Positions 1-12,700 of a stretch of DNA of 64,000 nucleotides are shown piece after piece (position 1 is the first letter of the stretch; every line of letters begins with the position of its first letter). The DNA comes from Hydractinia symbiolongicarpus (Eukaryota; Cnidaria; Hydrozoa; Anthoathecata; Hydractiniidae), in NCBI RefSeq assembly GCF_029227915.1, contig NC_079875.1, positions 24,498,001 to 24,562,000 on the forward strand. Direction: 5' to 3'. A program made the translations under genes and the position numbers. A model generated the notes under the pieces. It saw nothing but the letters and a program-made list of their open reading frames with translations. It searched no databases and was not told the origin of the DNA.

Positions 1-236
1 AGCTCGAGACGATATGTAATGGTTTTCTGGGTTGCGCCGCTGGGTTCCAAGTCTACCCTTCTAAGGGACGGTTTCTTGGTCAGCCCAAGCATTACGATAC
101 GATTTCTCAAGTCTTCATGTCTAAGGTCAGAAAGCTTTTCTGTTTCCAGGTTTGCTGCTTTTTATTCTTTGTCACAACCTCTCTAAGGGCTGGGTTCCAA
201 GTCTACCTCTCTTAGCCCTGGGCTCTGTGTCACTAG

Positions 237-631
237 GTAAAAGCAACAACGATACCATTTGCAGCTGTCGACTTTTCTTTTTCCAAAGTTTAACAAAAGT
301 AATTGGTTTTGGTGGACGGTGTCAATGAATGTGGCTGGTGTCTTGCAGGAGGCAGGGGATGCTTACTCAAGGGTCCGCACCAGATCCCAAGCATGAGTGA
401 ATTTCACCAATCCTTGTGTTTCCACATTCATAGGTGTTTGTTTCAGTACAGTCGAAATCCATTAACTTTCCGATTATCCCTGTAAAGGGGAGAATGCAGA
501 AGTTCTACAGCAGCTTCTTATTTTTTGGAGAGAAACCTCCTTTTTTAATTAAACTTTCCGTCTTAAAAGACTAGTTTTATCTGCATTGCGATGTAGTTAC
601 TCCTATTCTCTTTTTCCTGTTTCTTACACAG
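237..631 (+). other. Intron-like signal pair in the monomer (low confidence, representative copy)
   Basis: CACTAG|GTAAAAG places a good 5' splice donor at 236/237. A long pyrimidine tract (TCCTATTCTC, then TTTTTCCTGT, then TTCTTACACAG) ends in an acceptor AG at 630-631. The implied intron is 395 bp and the implied exon between acceptor and next donor is 632-1124 (493 nt). Both sites are kept in nearly all copies I read, and most variants within the tract swap C for T. The exon would have no convincing reading frame, so any product would be a noncoding satellite RNA. Nothing in the sequence shows it is transcribed on this strand, and AG|GT plus pyrimidine-AG pairs also arise by chance. Confidence 0.25.
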
Positions 632-647
632 ATCCAGTTGACTGCCA

Positions 648-724
648 GGAAAGACTGGTTGACACTGGGAAAGACTAGTGACTGTGGGAAAAACCACTGA
701 CGGTGGGAAAGACCATAGATCGTG
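648..724 (+). repeat. Mini-repeat block inside the monomer: four 19-20 bp units
   Basis: Four head-to-tail units each begin GGAAAGAC or a close variant: 648-667 (20 bp), 668-686, 687-705 and 706-724 (19 bp each). All four end in a G-rich (A/T/G)CTG or GTG trinucleotide context. In this copy the third unit reads GGAAAAACC, while most other copies have GGAAAGACC. The same block is present in every monomer of the window. It may be a relic of an older short tandem repeat from which the long unit grew, or a binding-site cluster. Neither can be decided from the sequence. Confidence 0.85.
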
Positions 725-1776
725 AAGGCTTTTAGGTTTTGGTGACTAAAGAGTGTGTGTTCTTCATTGGTTAGGATGGGTCTTCAGTTGCAATCTCGAG
801 ACGATTGATAACTCCTTCCAAAGAATGGAGTGTGGCGGATTTCGAAGCATAAACGTTGACTGGGTGGTGAAGTGAATTACTTGTTTAAGCTCGAGACGAT
901 ATGTAATGGTTTTCTGGGTTGCCGCCGCTGGGTTCCAAGTCTACCTTTCTAAGGGGCGGTTTCTTGGTCAGCCCAAGCATTACGATACGATTTCTCAAGT
1001 GTTCATGTCTAAGGTCAGAAAGCTTTTCTGTTTCCAGGTTTGCTGCTTTTTATTCTTTGCCACAACCTTTCTAAGGGCTGGGTTCCAAGTCTACCTCTCT
1101 TAGCCCTGGGCTCTGTGTCACTAGGTAAAAGCAACAACGATACCATTTGCAGCTGTCGACTTTTCTTTTTCCAAATTTTAACAAAAGTTATTGGTTTTGG
1201 TGGACGGTGTCAATGAATGTGGCTGGTGTCTTGCAGGAGGCAGGGGATGCTTACTCAAGGGCCCGCACCAGATCCCAAGCATGAGTGAATTTCACCAATC
1301 CTCGTGTTTCCACATTCATAGGTGTTTGTTTCAGTACAGTCGAAATCCATTAACTTTCCGATTATCCCTGTAAAGGGGAGAATGCAGAAGTTCTACAGCA
1401 GCTTCTTATTCTTTGGAGAGAAACCTCCTTTTTTTAATTAAACTTTCCGTCTTAAAAGACTAGTTTTATCTGCATTGCGATGTAGTTACTCCTATTCTCT
1501 TTTTTCTGTTTCTTACACAGATCCAGTTGACTGCCAGGAAAGACTGGTTGACACTGGGAAAGACTAGTGACTGTGGGAAAGACCACTGACGGTGGGAAAG
1601 ACCATAGATCGTGAAGGCTTTTAGGTTTTGGTGACTGAAGAGTGTGTGTTCTTCATTGGTTAGGATGGGTCTTCAGTTGCTATCTCGAGACGATTGATAA
1701 CTCCTTCCAAAGAATGGAGTGTTGCGGATTTCGAAGTATAAAAGTTGACTGGGTGGTGAAGTGAATTACTTGTTTA

Positions 1777-2665
1777 AGCTCGAGACGATATGTAATGGTT
1801 TTCTGCGTTGCCGCCGCTGGGTTCCAAGTCTACCTTTCTAAGGGGCGGTTTCTTGGTCAGCCCAAGCATTACGATACGATTTCTCAAGTGTTCATGTCTA
1901 AGGTCAGAAAGCTTTTCTGTTTCCAGGTTTGCTGCTTTTTATTTTTTGTCACAACCTCTCTAAGGGCTGGGTTCCAAGTCTACCTCTCTTAGCCTTGGGC
2001 TCTGTGTCAGTAGGTAAAAGCAACAACGATACGATTTGAGGCTGTCGACTTTTCTTTTTCCAAAGTTTAACAAAAGTTATTGGTTTTGGCGGACGGTGTC
2101 AATGAATGTGGCTGGTGTCTTGCAGGAGGCAGGGGATGCTTACTCAAGGGCCCGCACCAGATCCCAAGCATGAGTGAATTTCACCAATCCTCGTGTTTCC
2201 ACATTCATAGGTGTTTGTTTCAGTACAGTCGAAATCCATTAACTTTCCGATTATCCCTGTAAAGGGGAGAATGCAGAAGTTCTACAGCAGCTTCTTATTC
2301 TTTGGAGAGAAACCTCCTTTTTTTAATTAAACTTTCCGTCTTAAAAAGCTAGTTTTATCTGCATTGCGATGTAGTTACTCCTATTCTCTTTTTTCTGTTT
2401 CTTACACAGATCCAGTTGACTGCCAGGAAAGACTGGTTAACACTGGGAAAGACTAGTGACTGTGGGAAAGACCACTGACGGTGGGAAAGACCATAGATCG
2501 TGAAGGCCTTTAGGTTTTGGTGACTGAAGAGTGTGTGTTCTTCATTGGTTAGGATGGGTCTTCAGTTGCAATCTCGAGACGATTGATAACTCCTTCCAAA
2601 GAATGGAGTGTGGCGGATTTTGAAGCATAAAAGTTGACTGGGTGGTGAAGTGAATTACTTGTTTA
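1777..2665 (+). repeat. Representative monomer, haplotype C
   Basis: This is an 889-bp copy. Linked marks are TTCTGCGTTGCCGCC, TTTATTTTTTGTCAC, AGCCTTGGGCTCTGTGTCAG, GATTTGAGGCTG, GGCGGACGG, GGCCCGC, ATCCTCGTG, seven Ts before AATTAAAC, and AAAAAGCTAG. Similar copies start near 3554, 5330, 7107, 23970, 29299, 30188, 35517, 36406, 42620, 47057, 48834 and 50612. The marks at the two ends of the unit do not always travel together, so this is a haplotype with recombinants rather than a sealed subfamily. Confidence 0.8.
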
Positions 2666-5600
2666 AGCTCGAGACGATATGTAATGGTTTTCTGGGTTGC
2701 GCCGCTGGGTTCCAAGTCTACCCTTCTAAGGGACGGTTTCTTGGTCAGCCCAAGCATTGCGATACGATTTCTCAAGTCTTCATGTCTAAGGTCAGAAAGC
2801 TTTTCTGTTTCCAGGTTTGCTGCTTTTTATTCTTTGTCACAACCTCTCTAAGGGCTGGGTTCCAAGTCTACCTCTCTTAGCCCTGGGCTCTGTGTCACTA
2901 GGTAAAAGCAACAACGATACCATTTGCAGCTGTCGACTTTTCTTTTTCCAAAGTTTAACAAAAGTTATTGGTTTTGGTGGACGGTGTCAATGAATGTGGC
3001 TGGTGTCTTGCAGGAGGCAGGGGATGCTTACTCAAGGGTCCGCACCAGATCCCAAGCATGAGTGAATTTCACCAATCCTCGTGTTTCCACATTCATAGGT
3101 GTTTGTTTCAGTACAGTCGAAATCCATTAACTTTCCGATTATCCCTGTAAAGGGGAGAATGCAGAAGTTCTACAGCAGCTTCTTATTCTTTGGAGAGAAA
3201 CCTCCTTTTTTTAATTAAACTTTCCGTCTTAAAAGACTAGTTTTATCTGCATTGCGATGTAGTTACTCCTATTCTCTTTTTTCTGTTTCTTACACAGATC
3301 CAGTTGACTGCCAGGAAAGACTGGTTGACACTGGGAAAGACTAGTGACTGTGGGAAAGACCACTGACGGTGGGAAAGACCATAGATCGTGAAGGCTTTTA
3401 GGTTTTGGTGACTGAAGAGTGTGTGTTCTTCATTGGTTAGGATGGGTCTTCAGTTGCTATCTCGAGACGATTGATAACTCCTTCCAAAGAATGGAGTGTT
3501 GCGGATTTCGAAGCATAAAAGTTGACTGGGTGGTGAAGTGAATTACTTGTTTAAGCTCGAGACGATATGTAATGGTTTTCTGCGTTGCCGCCGCTGGGTT
3601 CCAAGTCTACCTTTCTAAGGGGCGGTTTCTTGGTCAGCCCAAGCATTACGATACGATTTCTCAAGTGTTCATGTCTAAGGTCAGAAAGCTTTTCTGTTTC
3701 CAGGTTTGCTGCTTTTTATTTTTTGTCACAACCTCTCTAAGGGCTGGGTTCCAAGTCTACCTCTCTTAGCCTTGGGCTCTGTGTCAGTAGGTAAAAGCAA
3801 CAACGATACGATTTGAGGCTGTCGACTTTTCTTTTTCCAAAGTTTAACAAAAGTTATTGGTTTTGGCGGACGGTGTCAATGAATGTGGCTGGTGTCTTGC
3901 AGGAGGCAGGGGATGCTTACTCAAGGGCCCGCACCAGATCCCAAGCATGAGTGAATTTCACCAATCCTCGTGTTTCCACATTCATAGGTGTTTGTTTCAG
4001 TACAGTCGAAATCCATTAACTTTCCGATTATCCCTGTAAAGGGGAGAATGCAGAAGTTCTACAGCAGCTTCTTATTCTTTGGAGAGAAACCTCCTTTTTT
4101 TAATTAAACTTTCCGTCTTAAAAAGCTAGTTTTATCTGCATTGCGATGTAGTTACTCCTATTCTCTTTTTTCTGTTTCTTACACAGATCCCGTTGACTGC
4201 CAGGAAAGACTGGTTAACACTGGGAAAGACTAGTGACTGTGGGAAAGACCACTGACGGTGGGAAAGACCATAGATCGTGAAGGCCTTTAGGTTTTGGTGA
4301 CTGAAGAGTGTGTGTTCTTCATTGGTTAGGATGGGTCTTCAGTTGCAATCTCGAGACGATTGATAACTCCTTCCAAAGAATGGAGTGTGGCGGATTTTGA
4401 AGCATAAAAGTTGACTGGGTGGTGAAGTGAATTACTTGTTTAAGCTCGAGACGATATGTAATGGTTTTCTGGGTTGCGCCGCTGGGTTCCAAGTCTACCC
4501 TTCTAAGGGACGGTTTCTTGGTCAGCCCAAGCATTACGATACGATTTCTCAAGTCTTCATGTCTAAGGTCAGAAAGCTTTTCTGTTTCCAGGTTTGCTGC
4601 TTTTTATTCTTTGTCACAACCTCTCTAAGGGCTGGGTTCCAAGTCTACCTCTCTTAGCCCTGGGCTCTGTGTCACTAGGTAAAAGCAACAACGATACCAT
4701 TTGCAGCTGTCGACTTTTCTTTTTCCAAAGTTTAACAAAAGTAATTGGTTTTGGTGGACGGTGTCAATGAATGTGGCTGGTGTCTTGCAGGAGGCAGGGG
4801 ATGCTTACTCAAGGGTCCGCACCAGATCCCAAGCATGAGTGAATTTCACCAATCCTTGTGTTTCCACATTCATAGGTGTTTGTTTCAGTACAGTCGAAAT
4901 CCATTAACTTTCCGATTATCCCTGTAAAGGGGAGAATGCAGAAGTTCTACAGCAGCTTCTTATTTTTTGGAGAGAAACCTCCTTTTTTAATTAAACTTTC
5001 CGTCTTAAAAGACTAGTTTTATCTGCATTGCGATGTAGTTACTCCTATTCTCTTTTTTCTGTTTCTTACACAGATCCAGTTGACTGCCAGGAAAGACTGG
5101 TTGACACTGGGAAAGACTAGTGACTGTGGGAAAGACCACTGACGGTGGGAAAGACCATAGATCGTGAAGGCTTTTAGGTTTTGGTGACTGAAGAGTGTGT
5201 GTTCTTCATTGGTTAGGATGGGTCTTCAGTTGCTATCTCGAGACGATTGATAACTCCTTCCAAAGAATGGAGTGTTGCGGATTTCGAAGCATAAAAGTTG
5301 ACTGGGTGGTGAAGTGAATTACTTGTTTAAGCTCGAGACGATATGTAATGGTTTTCTGCGTTGCCGCCGCTGGGTTCCAAGTCTACCTTTCTAAGGGGCG
5401 GTTTCTTGGTCAGCCCAAGCATTACGATACGATTTCTCAAGTGTTCATGTCTAAGGTCAGAAAGCTTTTCTGTTTCCAGGTTTGCTGCTTTTTATTTTTT
5501 GTCACAACCTCTCTAAGGGCTGGGTTCCAAGTCTACCTCTCTTAGCCTTGGGCTCTGTGTCAGTAGGTAAAAGCAACAACGATACGATTTGAGGCTGTCG

Positions 5601-8600
5601 ACTTTTCTTTTTCCAAAGTTTAACAAAAGTTATTGGTTTTGGCGGACGGTGTCAATGAATGTGGCTGGTGTCTTGCAGGAGGCAGGGGATGCTTACTCAA
5701 GGGCCCGCACCAGATCCCAAGCATGAGTGAATTTCACCAATCCTCGTGTTTCCACATTCATAGGTGTTTGTTTCAGTACAGTCGAAATCCATTAACTTTC
5801 CGATTATCCCTGTAAAGGGGAGAATGCAGAAGTTCTACAGCAGCTTCTTATTCTTTGGAGAGAAACCTCCTTTTTTTAATTAAACTTTCCGTCTTAAAAA
5901 GCTAGTTTTATCTGCATTGCGATGTAGTTACTCCTATTCTCTTTTTTCTGTTTCTTACACAGATCCAGTTGACTGCCAGGAAAGACTGGTTAACACTGGG
6001 AAAGACTAGTGACTGTGGGAAAGACCACTGACGGTGGGAAAGACCATAGATCGTGAAGGCCTTTAGGTTTTGGTGACTGAAGAGTGTGTGTTCTTCATTG
6101 GTTAGGATGGGTCTTCAGTTGCAATCTCGAGACGATTGATAACTCCTTCCAAAGAATGGAGTGTGGCGGATTTTGAAGCATAAAAGTTGACTGGGTGGTG
6201 AAGTGAATTACTTGTTTAAGCTCGAGACGATATGTAATGGTTTTCTGGGTTGCGCCGCTGGGTTCCAAGTCTACCCTTCTAAGGGACGGTTTCTTGGTCA
6301 GCCCAAGCATTGCGATACGATTTCTCAAGTCTTCATGTCTAAGGTCAGAAAGCTTTTCTGTTTCCAGGTTTGCTGCTTTTTATTCTTTGTCACAACCTCT
6401 CTAAGGGCTGGGTTCCAAGTCTACCTCTCTTAGCCCTGGGCTCTGTGTCACTAGGTAAAAGCAACAACGATACCATTTGCAGCTGTCGACTTTTCTTTTT
6501 CCAAAGTTTAACAAAAGTTATTGGTTTTGGTGGACGGTGTCAATGAATGTGGCTGGTGTCTTGCAGGAGGCAGGGGATGCTTACTCAAGGGTCCGCACCA
6601 GATCCCAAGCATGAGTGAATTTCACCAATCCTCGTGTTTCCACATTCATAGGTGTTTGTTTCAGTACAGTCGAAATCCATTAACTTTCCGATTATCCCTG
6701 TAAAGGGGAGAATGCAGAAGTTCTACAGCAGCTTCTTATTCTTTGGAGAGAAACCTCCTTTTTTTAATTAAACTTTCCGTCTTAAAAGACTAGTTTTATC
6801 TGCATTGCGATGTAGTTACTCCTATTCTCTTTTTTCTGTTTCTTACACAGATCCAGTTGACTGCCAGGAAAGACTGGTTGACACTGGGAAAGACTAGTGA
6901 CTGTGGGAAAGACCACTGACGGTGGGAAAGACCATAGATCGTGAAGGCTTTTAGGTTTTGGTGACTGAAGAGTGTGTGTTCTTCATTGGTTAGGATGGGT
7001 CTTCAGTTGCTATCTCGAGACGATTGATAACTCCTTCCAAAGAATGGAGTGTTGCGGATTTCGAAGCATAAAAGTTGACTGGGTGGTGAAGTGAATTACT
7101 TGTTTAAGCTCGAGACGATATGTAATGGTTTTCTGCGTTGCCGCCGCTGGGTTCTAAGTCTACCTTTCTAAGGGGCGGTTTCTTGGTCAGCCCAAGCATT
7201 ACGATACGATTTCTCAAGTGTTCATGTCTAAGGTCAGAAAGCTTTTCTGTTTCCAGGTTTGCTGCTTTTTATTTTTTGTCACAACCTCTCTAAGGGCTGG
7301 GTTCCAAGTCTACCTCTCTTAGCCTTGGGCTCTGTGTCAGTAGGTAAAAGCAACAACGATACGATTTGAGGCTGTCGACTTTTCTTTTTCCAAAGTTTAA
7401 CAAAAGTTATTGGTTTTGGCGGACGGTGTCAATGAATGTGGCTGGTGTCTTGCAGGAGGCAGGGGATGCTTACTCAAGGGCTCGCACCAGATCCCAAGCA
7501 TGAGTGAATTTCACCAATCCTCGTGTTTCCACATTCATAGGTGTTTGTTTCAGTACAGTCGAAATCCATTAACTTTCCGATTATCCCTGTAAAGGGGAGA
7601 ATGCAGAAGTTCTACAGCAGCTTCTTATTCTTTGGAGAGAAACCTCCTTTTTTTAATTAAACTTTCCGTCTTAAAAAGCTAGTTTTATCTGCATTGCGAT
7701 GTAGTTACTCCTATTCTCTTTTTTCTGTTTTTACACAGATCCAGTTGACTGCCAGGAAAGACTGGTTAACACTGGGAAAGACTAGTGACTGTGGGAAAGA
7801 CCACTGACGGTGGGAAAGACCATAGATCGTGAAGGCCTTTAGGTTTTGGTGACTGAAGAGTGTGTGTTCTTCATTGGTTAGGATGGGTCTTCAGTTGCAA
7901 TCTCGAGACGATTGATAACTCCTTCCAAAGAATGGAGTGTGGCGGATTTTGAAGCATAAAAGTTGACTGGGTGGTGAAGTGAATTACTTGTTTAAGCTCG
8001 AGACGATATGTAATGGTTTTCTGGGTTGCGCCGCTGGGTTCCAAGTCTACCCTTCTAAGGCACGGTTTCTTGGTCAGCCCAAGCATTACGATACGATTTC
8101 TCAAGTCTTCATGTCTAAGGTCAGAAAGCTTTTCTGTTTCCAGGTTTGCTGCTTTTTATTCTTTGTCACAACCTCTCTAAGGGCTGGGTTCCAAGTCTAC
8201 CTCTCTTAGCCCTGGGCTCTGTGTCACTAGGTAAAAGCAACAACGATACCATTTGCAGCTGTCGACTTTTCTTTTTCCAAAGTTTAACAAAAGTTATTGG
8301 TTTTGGTGGACGGTGTCAATGAATGTGGCTGGTGTCTTGCAGGAGGCAGGGGATGCTTACTCAAGGGTCCGCACCAGATCCCAAGCATGAGTGAATTTCA
8401 CCAATCCTTGTGTTTCCACATTCATAGGTGTTTGTTTCAGTACAGTCGAAATCCATTAACTTTCCGATTATCCCTGTAAAGGGGAGAATGCAGAAGTTCT
8501 ACAGCAGCTTCTTATTCTTTGGAGAGAAACCTCCTTTTTTAATTAAACTTTCCGTCTTAAAAGACTAGTTTTATCTGCATTGCGATGTAGTTACTCCTAT

Positions 8601-8880
8601 TCTCTTTTTCCTGTTTCTTACACAGATCCAGTTGACTGCCAGGAAAGACTGGTTGACACTGGGAAAGACTAGTGACTGTGGGAAAGACCACTGACGGTGG
8701 GAAAGACCATAGATCGTGAAGGCTTTTAGGTTTTGGTGACTAAAGAGTTGTGTTCTTCATTGGTTAGGATGGGTCTTCAGTTGCAATCTCGAGACGATTG
8801 ATAACTCCTTCCAAAGAATGGAGTGTGGCGGATTTCGAAGCATAAAAGTTGACTGGGTGGTGAAGTGAATTACTTGTTTA
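1777..8880 (+). repeat. Higher-order repeat: four dimers (C-A), period about 1776 bp
   Basis: A haplotype C monomer followed by a haplotype A monomer repeats four times, starting at 1777, 3554, 5330 and 7107. A-type landmarks recur at 2542, 4319, 6095 and 7871, spacings 1777, 1776 and 1776. The dimers differ by isolated changes, for example CATTGCGATAC near 2756 and 6309 where others have CATTACGATAC, CCCGTTGACTG near 4190, TTCTAAGTC near 7152 and a shortened TTTTTACACAG near 7728. The shared change at 2756 and 6309 suggests the 1777 and 5330 dimers are closest relatives. Confidence 0.85.
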
Positions 8881-9768
8881 AGCTCGAGACGATATGTAAT
8901 GGTTTTCTGGGTTGCCGCCGCTGGGTTCCAAGTCTACCCTTCTAAGGGACGGTTTCTTGGTCAGCCCAAGCATTACGATACGATTTCTCAAGTCTTCATG
9001 TCTAAGGTCAGAAAGCTTTTCTGTTTCCAGGTTTGCTGCTTTTTATTCTTTGTCACAACCTCTCTAAGGGCTGGGTTCCAAGTCTACCTCTCTTAGCCCT
9101 GGGCTCTGTGTCACTAGGTAAAAGCAACAACGATACCATTTGCAGCTGTCGACTTTTCTTTTTCCAAAGTTTAACAAAAGTTATTGGTTTTGGTGGACGG
9201 TGTCAATGAATGTGGCTGGTGTCTTGCAGGAGGCAGGGGATGCTTACTCAAGGGTCCGCACCAGATCCCAAGCATGAGTGAATTTCACCAATCCTTGTGT
9301 TTCCACATTCATAGGTGTTTGTTTCAGTACAGTCGAAATCCATTAACTTTCCGATTATCCCTGTAAAGGGGAGAATGCAGAAGTTCTACAGCAGCTTCTT
9401 ATTCTTTGGAGAGAAACCTCCTTTTTTAATTAAACTTTCCGTCTTAAAAGACTAGTTTTATCTGCATTGCGATGTAGTTACTCCTATTCTCTTTTTCCTG
9501 TTTCTTACACAGATCCAGTTGACTGCCAGGAAAGACTGGTTGACACTGGGAAAGACTAGTGACTGTGGGAAAGACCACTGACGGTGGGAAAGACCATAGA
9601 TCGTGAAGGCTTTTAGGTTTTGGTGACTAAAGAGTGTGTGTTCTTCATTGGTTAGGATGGGTCTTCAGTTGCAATCTCGAGACGATTGATAACTCCTTCC
9701 AAAGAATGGAGTGTGTCGGATTTTGAAGCATAAAAGTTGACTGGGTGGTGAAGTGAATTACTTGTTTA

Positions 9769-12700
9769 AGCTCGAGACGATATGTAATGGTTTTCTGGGT
9801 TGCGCCGCTGGGTTCCAAGTCTACCCTTCTAAGGCACGGTTTCTTGGTCAGCCCAAGCATTACGATACGATTTCTCAAGTCTTCATGTCTAAGGTCAGAA
9901 AGCTTTTCTGTTTCCAGGTTTGCTGCTTTTTATTCTTTGTCACAACCTCTCTAAGGGCTGGGTTCCAAGTCTACCTCTCTTAGCCCTGGGCTCTGTGTCA
10001 CTAGGTAAAAGCAACAACGATACCATTTGCAGCTGTCGACTTTTCTTTTTCCAAAGTTTAACAAAAGTTTTTGGTTTTGGTGGACGGTGTCAATGAATGT
10101 GGCTGGTGTCTTGCAGGAGGCAGGGGATGCTTACTCAAGGGTCCGCACCAGATCCCAAGCATGAGTGAATTTCACCAATCCTTGTGTTTCCACATTCATA
10201 GGTGTTTGTTTCAGTACAGTCGAAATCCATTAACTTTCCGATTATCCCTGTAAAGGGGAGAATGCAGAAGTTCTACAGCAGCTTCTTATTCTTTGGAGAG
10301 AAACCTCCTTTTTTAATTAAACTTTCCGTCTTAAAAGACTAGTTTTATCTGCATTGCGATGTAGTTACTCCTATTCTCTTTTTCCTGTTTCTTACACAGA
10401 TCCAGTTGACTGCCAGGAAAGACTGGTTGACACTGGGAAAGACTAGTGACTGTGGGAAAGACCACTGACGGTGGGAAAGACCATAGATCGTGAAGGCTTT
10501 TAGGTTTTGGTGACTAAAGAGTTGTGTTCTTCATTGGTTAGGATGGGTCTTCAGTTGCAATCTCGAGACGATTGATAACTCCTTCCAAAGAATGGAGTGT
10601 GGCGGATTTCGAAGCATAAAAGTTGACTGGGTGGTGAAGTGAATTACTTGTTTAAGCTCGAGACGATATGTAATGGTTTTCTGGGTTGCCGCCGCTGGGT
10701 TCCAAGTCTACCCTTCTAAGGGACGGTTTCTTGGTCAGCCCAAGCATTACGATACGATTTCTCAAGTCTTCATGTCTAAGGTCAGAAAGCTTTTCTGTTT
10801 CCAGGTTTGCTGCTTTTTATTCTTTGTCACAACCTCTCTAAGGGCTGGGTTCCAAGTCTACCTCTCTTAGCCCTGGGCTCTGTGTCACTAGGTAAAAGCA
10901 ACAACGATACCATTTGCAGCTGTCGACTTTTCTTTTTCCAAAGTTTAACAAAAGTTATTGGTTTTGGTGGACGGTGTCAATGAATGTGGCTGGTGTCTTG
11001 CAGGAGGCAGGGGATGCTTACTCAAGGGTCCGCACCAGATCCCAAGCATGAGTGAATTTCACCAATCCTTGTGTTTCCACATTCATAGGTGTTTGTTTCA
11101 GTACAGTCGAAATCCATTAACTTTCCGATTATCCCTGTAAAGGGGAGAATGCAGAAGTTCTACAGCAGCTTCTTATTCTTTGGAGAGAAACCTCCTTTTT
11201 TAATTAAACTTTCCGTCTTAAAAGACTAGTTTTATCTGCATTGCGATGTAGTTACTCCTATTCTCTTTTTCCTGTTTCTTACACAGATCCAGTTGACTGC
11301 CAGGAAAGACTGGTTGACACTGGGAAAGACTAGTGACTGTGGGAAAGACCACTGACGGTGGGAAAGACCATAGATCGTGAAGGCTTTTAGGTTTTGGTGA
11401 CTAAAGAGTGTGTGTTCTTCATTGGTTAGGATGGGTCTTCAGTTGCAATCTCGAGACGATTGATAACTCCTTCCAAAGAATGGAGTGTGGCGGATTTCGA
11501 AGCATAAAAGTTGACTGGGTGGTGAAGTGAATTACTTGTTTAAGCTCGAGACGATATGTAATGGTTTTCTGGGTTGCGCCGCTGGGTTCCAAGTCTACCC
11601 TTCTAAGGGACGGTTTCTTGGTCAGCCCAAGCATTACGATACGATTTCTCAAGTCTTCATGTCTAAGGTCAGAAAGCTTTTCTGTTTCCAGGTTTGCTGC
11701 TTTTTATTCTTTGTCACAACCTCTCTAAGGGCTGGGTTCCAAGTCTACCTCTCTTAGCCCTGGGCTCTGTGTCACTAGGTAAAAGCAACAACGATATCAT
11801 TTGCAGCTGTCGACTTTTCTTTTTCCAAAGTTTAACAAAAGTTATTGGTTTTGGCGGACGGTGTCAATGAATGTGGCTGGTGTCTTGCAGGAGGCAGGGG
11901 ATGCTTACTCAAGGGTCCGCACCAGATCCCAAGCATGAGTGAATTTCACCAATCCTTGTGTTTCCACATTCATAGGTGTTTGTTTCAGTACAGTCGAAAT
12001 CCATTAACTTTCCGATTATCCCTGTAAAGGGGAGAATGCAGAAGTTCTACAGCAGCTTCTTATTCTTTGGAGAGAAACCTCCTTTTTTAATTAAACTTTC
12101 CGTCTTAAAAGACTAGTTTTATCTGCATTGCGATGTAGTTACTCCTATTCTCTTTTTCCTGTTTCTTACACAGATCCAGTTGACTGCCAGGAAAGACTGG
12201 TTGACACTGGGAAAGACTAGTGACTGTGGGAAAGACCACTGACGGTGGGAAAGACCATAGATCGTGAAGGCTTTTAGGTTTTGGTGACTAAAGAGTGTGT
12301 GTTCTTCATTGGTTAGGATGGGTCTTCAGTTGCAATCTCGAGACGATTGATAACTCCTTCCAAAGAATGGAGTGTGGCGGATTTCGAAGCATAAAAGTTG
12401 ACTGGGTGGTGAAGTGAATTACTTGTTTAAGCTCGAGACGATATGTAATGGTTTTCTGGGTTGCGCCGCTGGGTTCCAAGTCTACCCTTCTAAGGGACGG
12501 TTTCTTGGTCAGCCCAAGCATTACGATACGATTTCTCAAGTGTTCATGTCTAAGGTCAGAAAGCTTTTCTGTTTCCAGGTTTGCTGCTTTTTATTCTTTG
12601 TCACAACCTCTCTAAGGGCTGGGTTCCAAGTCTACCTCTCTTAGCCCTGGGCTCTGTGTCACTAGGTAAAAGCAACAACGATACCATTTGCAGCTGTCGA

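Larger units (their letters stand above)
1..887 (+). repeat. Representative monomer, haplotype A
   Basis: The start is arbitrarily set at AGCTCGAGACGATATG; the next copy starts at 888. Linked marks of this haplotype are GTTGCGCCGC (one base shorter than the others), CCCTTCTAAGGGACGG, TCAAGTCTTCATG, GTCACTAGG, GATACCATTTGCAG, GGTCCGC and ATCCTTGTG. Internal structure: a 19-bp direct repeat (GCTGGGTTCCAAGTCTACC) at 39-57 and 189-207; an 11-bp repeat CTCGAGACGAT at 3-13 and 795-805; an intron-like signal pair at 237 and 631; and the mini-repeat block at 648-724. Other A-type copies start near 2666, 4443, 6219, 7995, 9769, 11543 and 12430. Confidence 0.85.

Noticed and set aside
303-485. A 60-codon open frame (MVLVDGVNECGW...) recurring in almost every monomer
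   Set aside because: It starts at TTG, not ATG. The common variants change amino acids (GTG/GCG for V/A, TCG/TTG for S/L), so there is no sign of protein-level selection. It is kept only because the monomers are homogenised.
820-860. CENP-B box
   Set aside because: GATTTCGAAGCATAAAAG contains TTCG but lacks the A-NN-CGGG half in the required spacing. No other place in the monomer fits better.
1725-1750. TATA box (GTATAAAAG)
   Set aside because: Only this copy has TATAAAAG; nearly all others read CATAAAAG or similar, and no initiator or transcript evidence is visible.
2542-2880. Overlapping 77-codon minus-strand and 65- to 76-codon plus-strand open frames in the monomer
   Set aside because: The 77-codon frame starts at TTG and the 76-codon frame at GTG. 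The 65-codon frame has an ATG, but it is destroyed by an early stop in the copy near 7127-7155 and shows amino-acid-changing variants. No domain is recognised.
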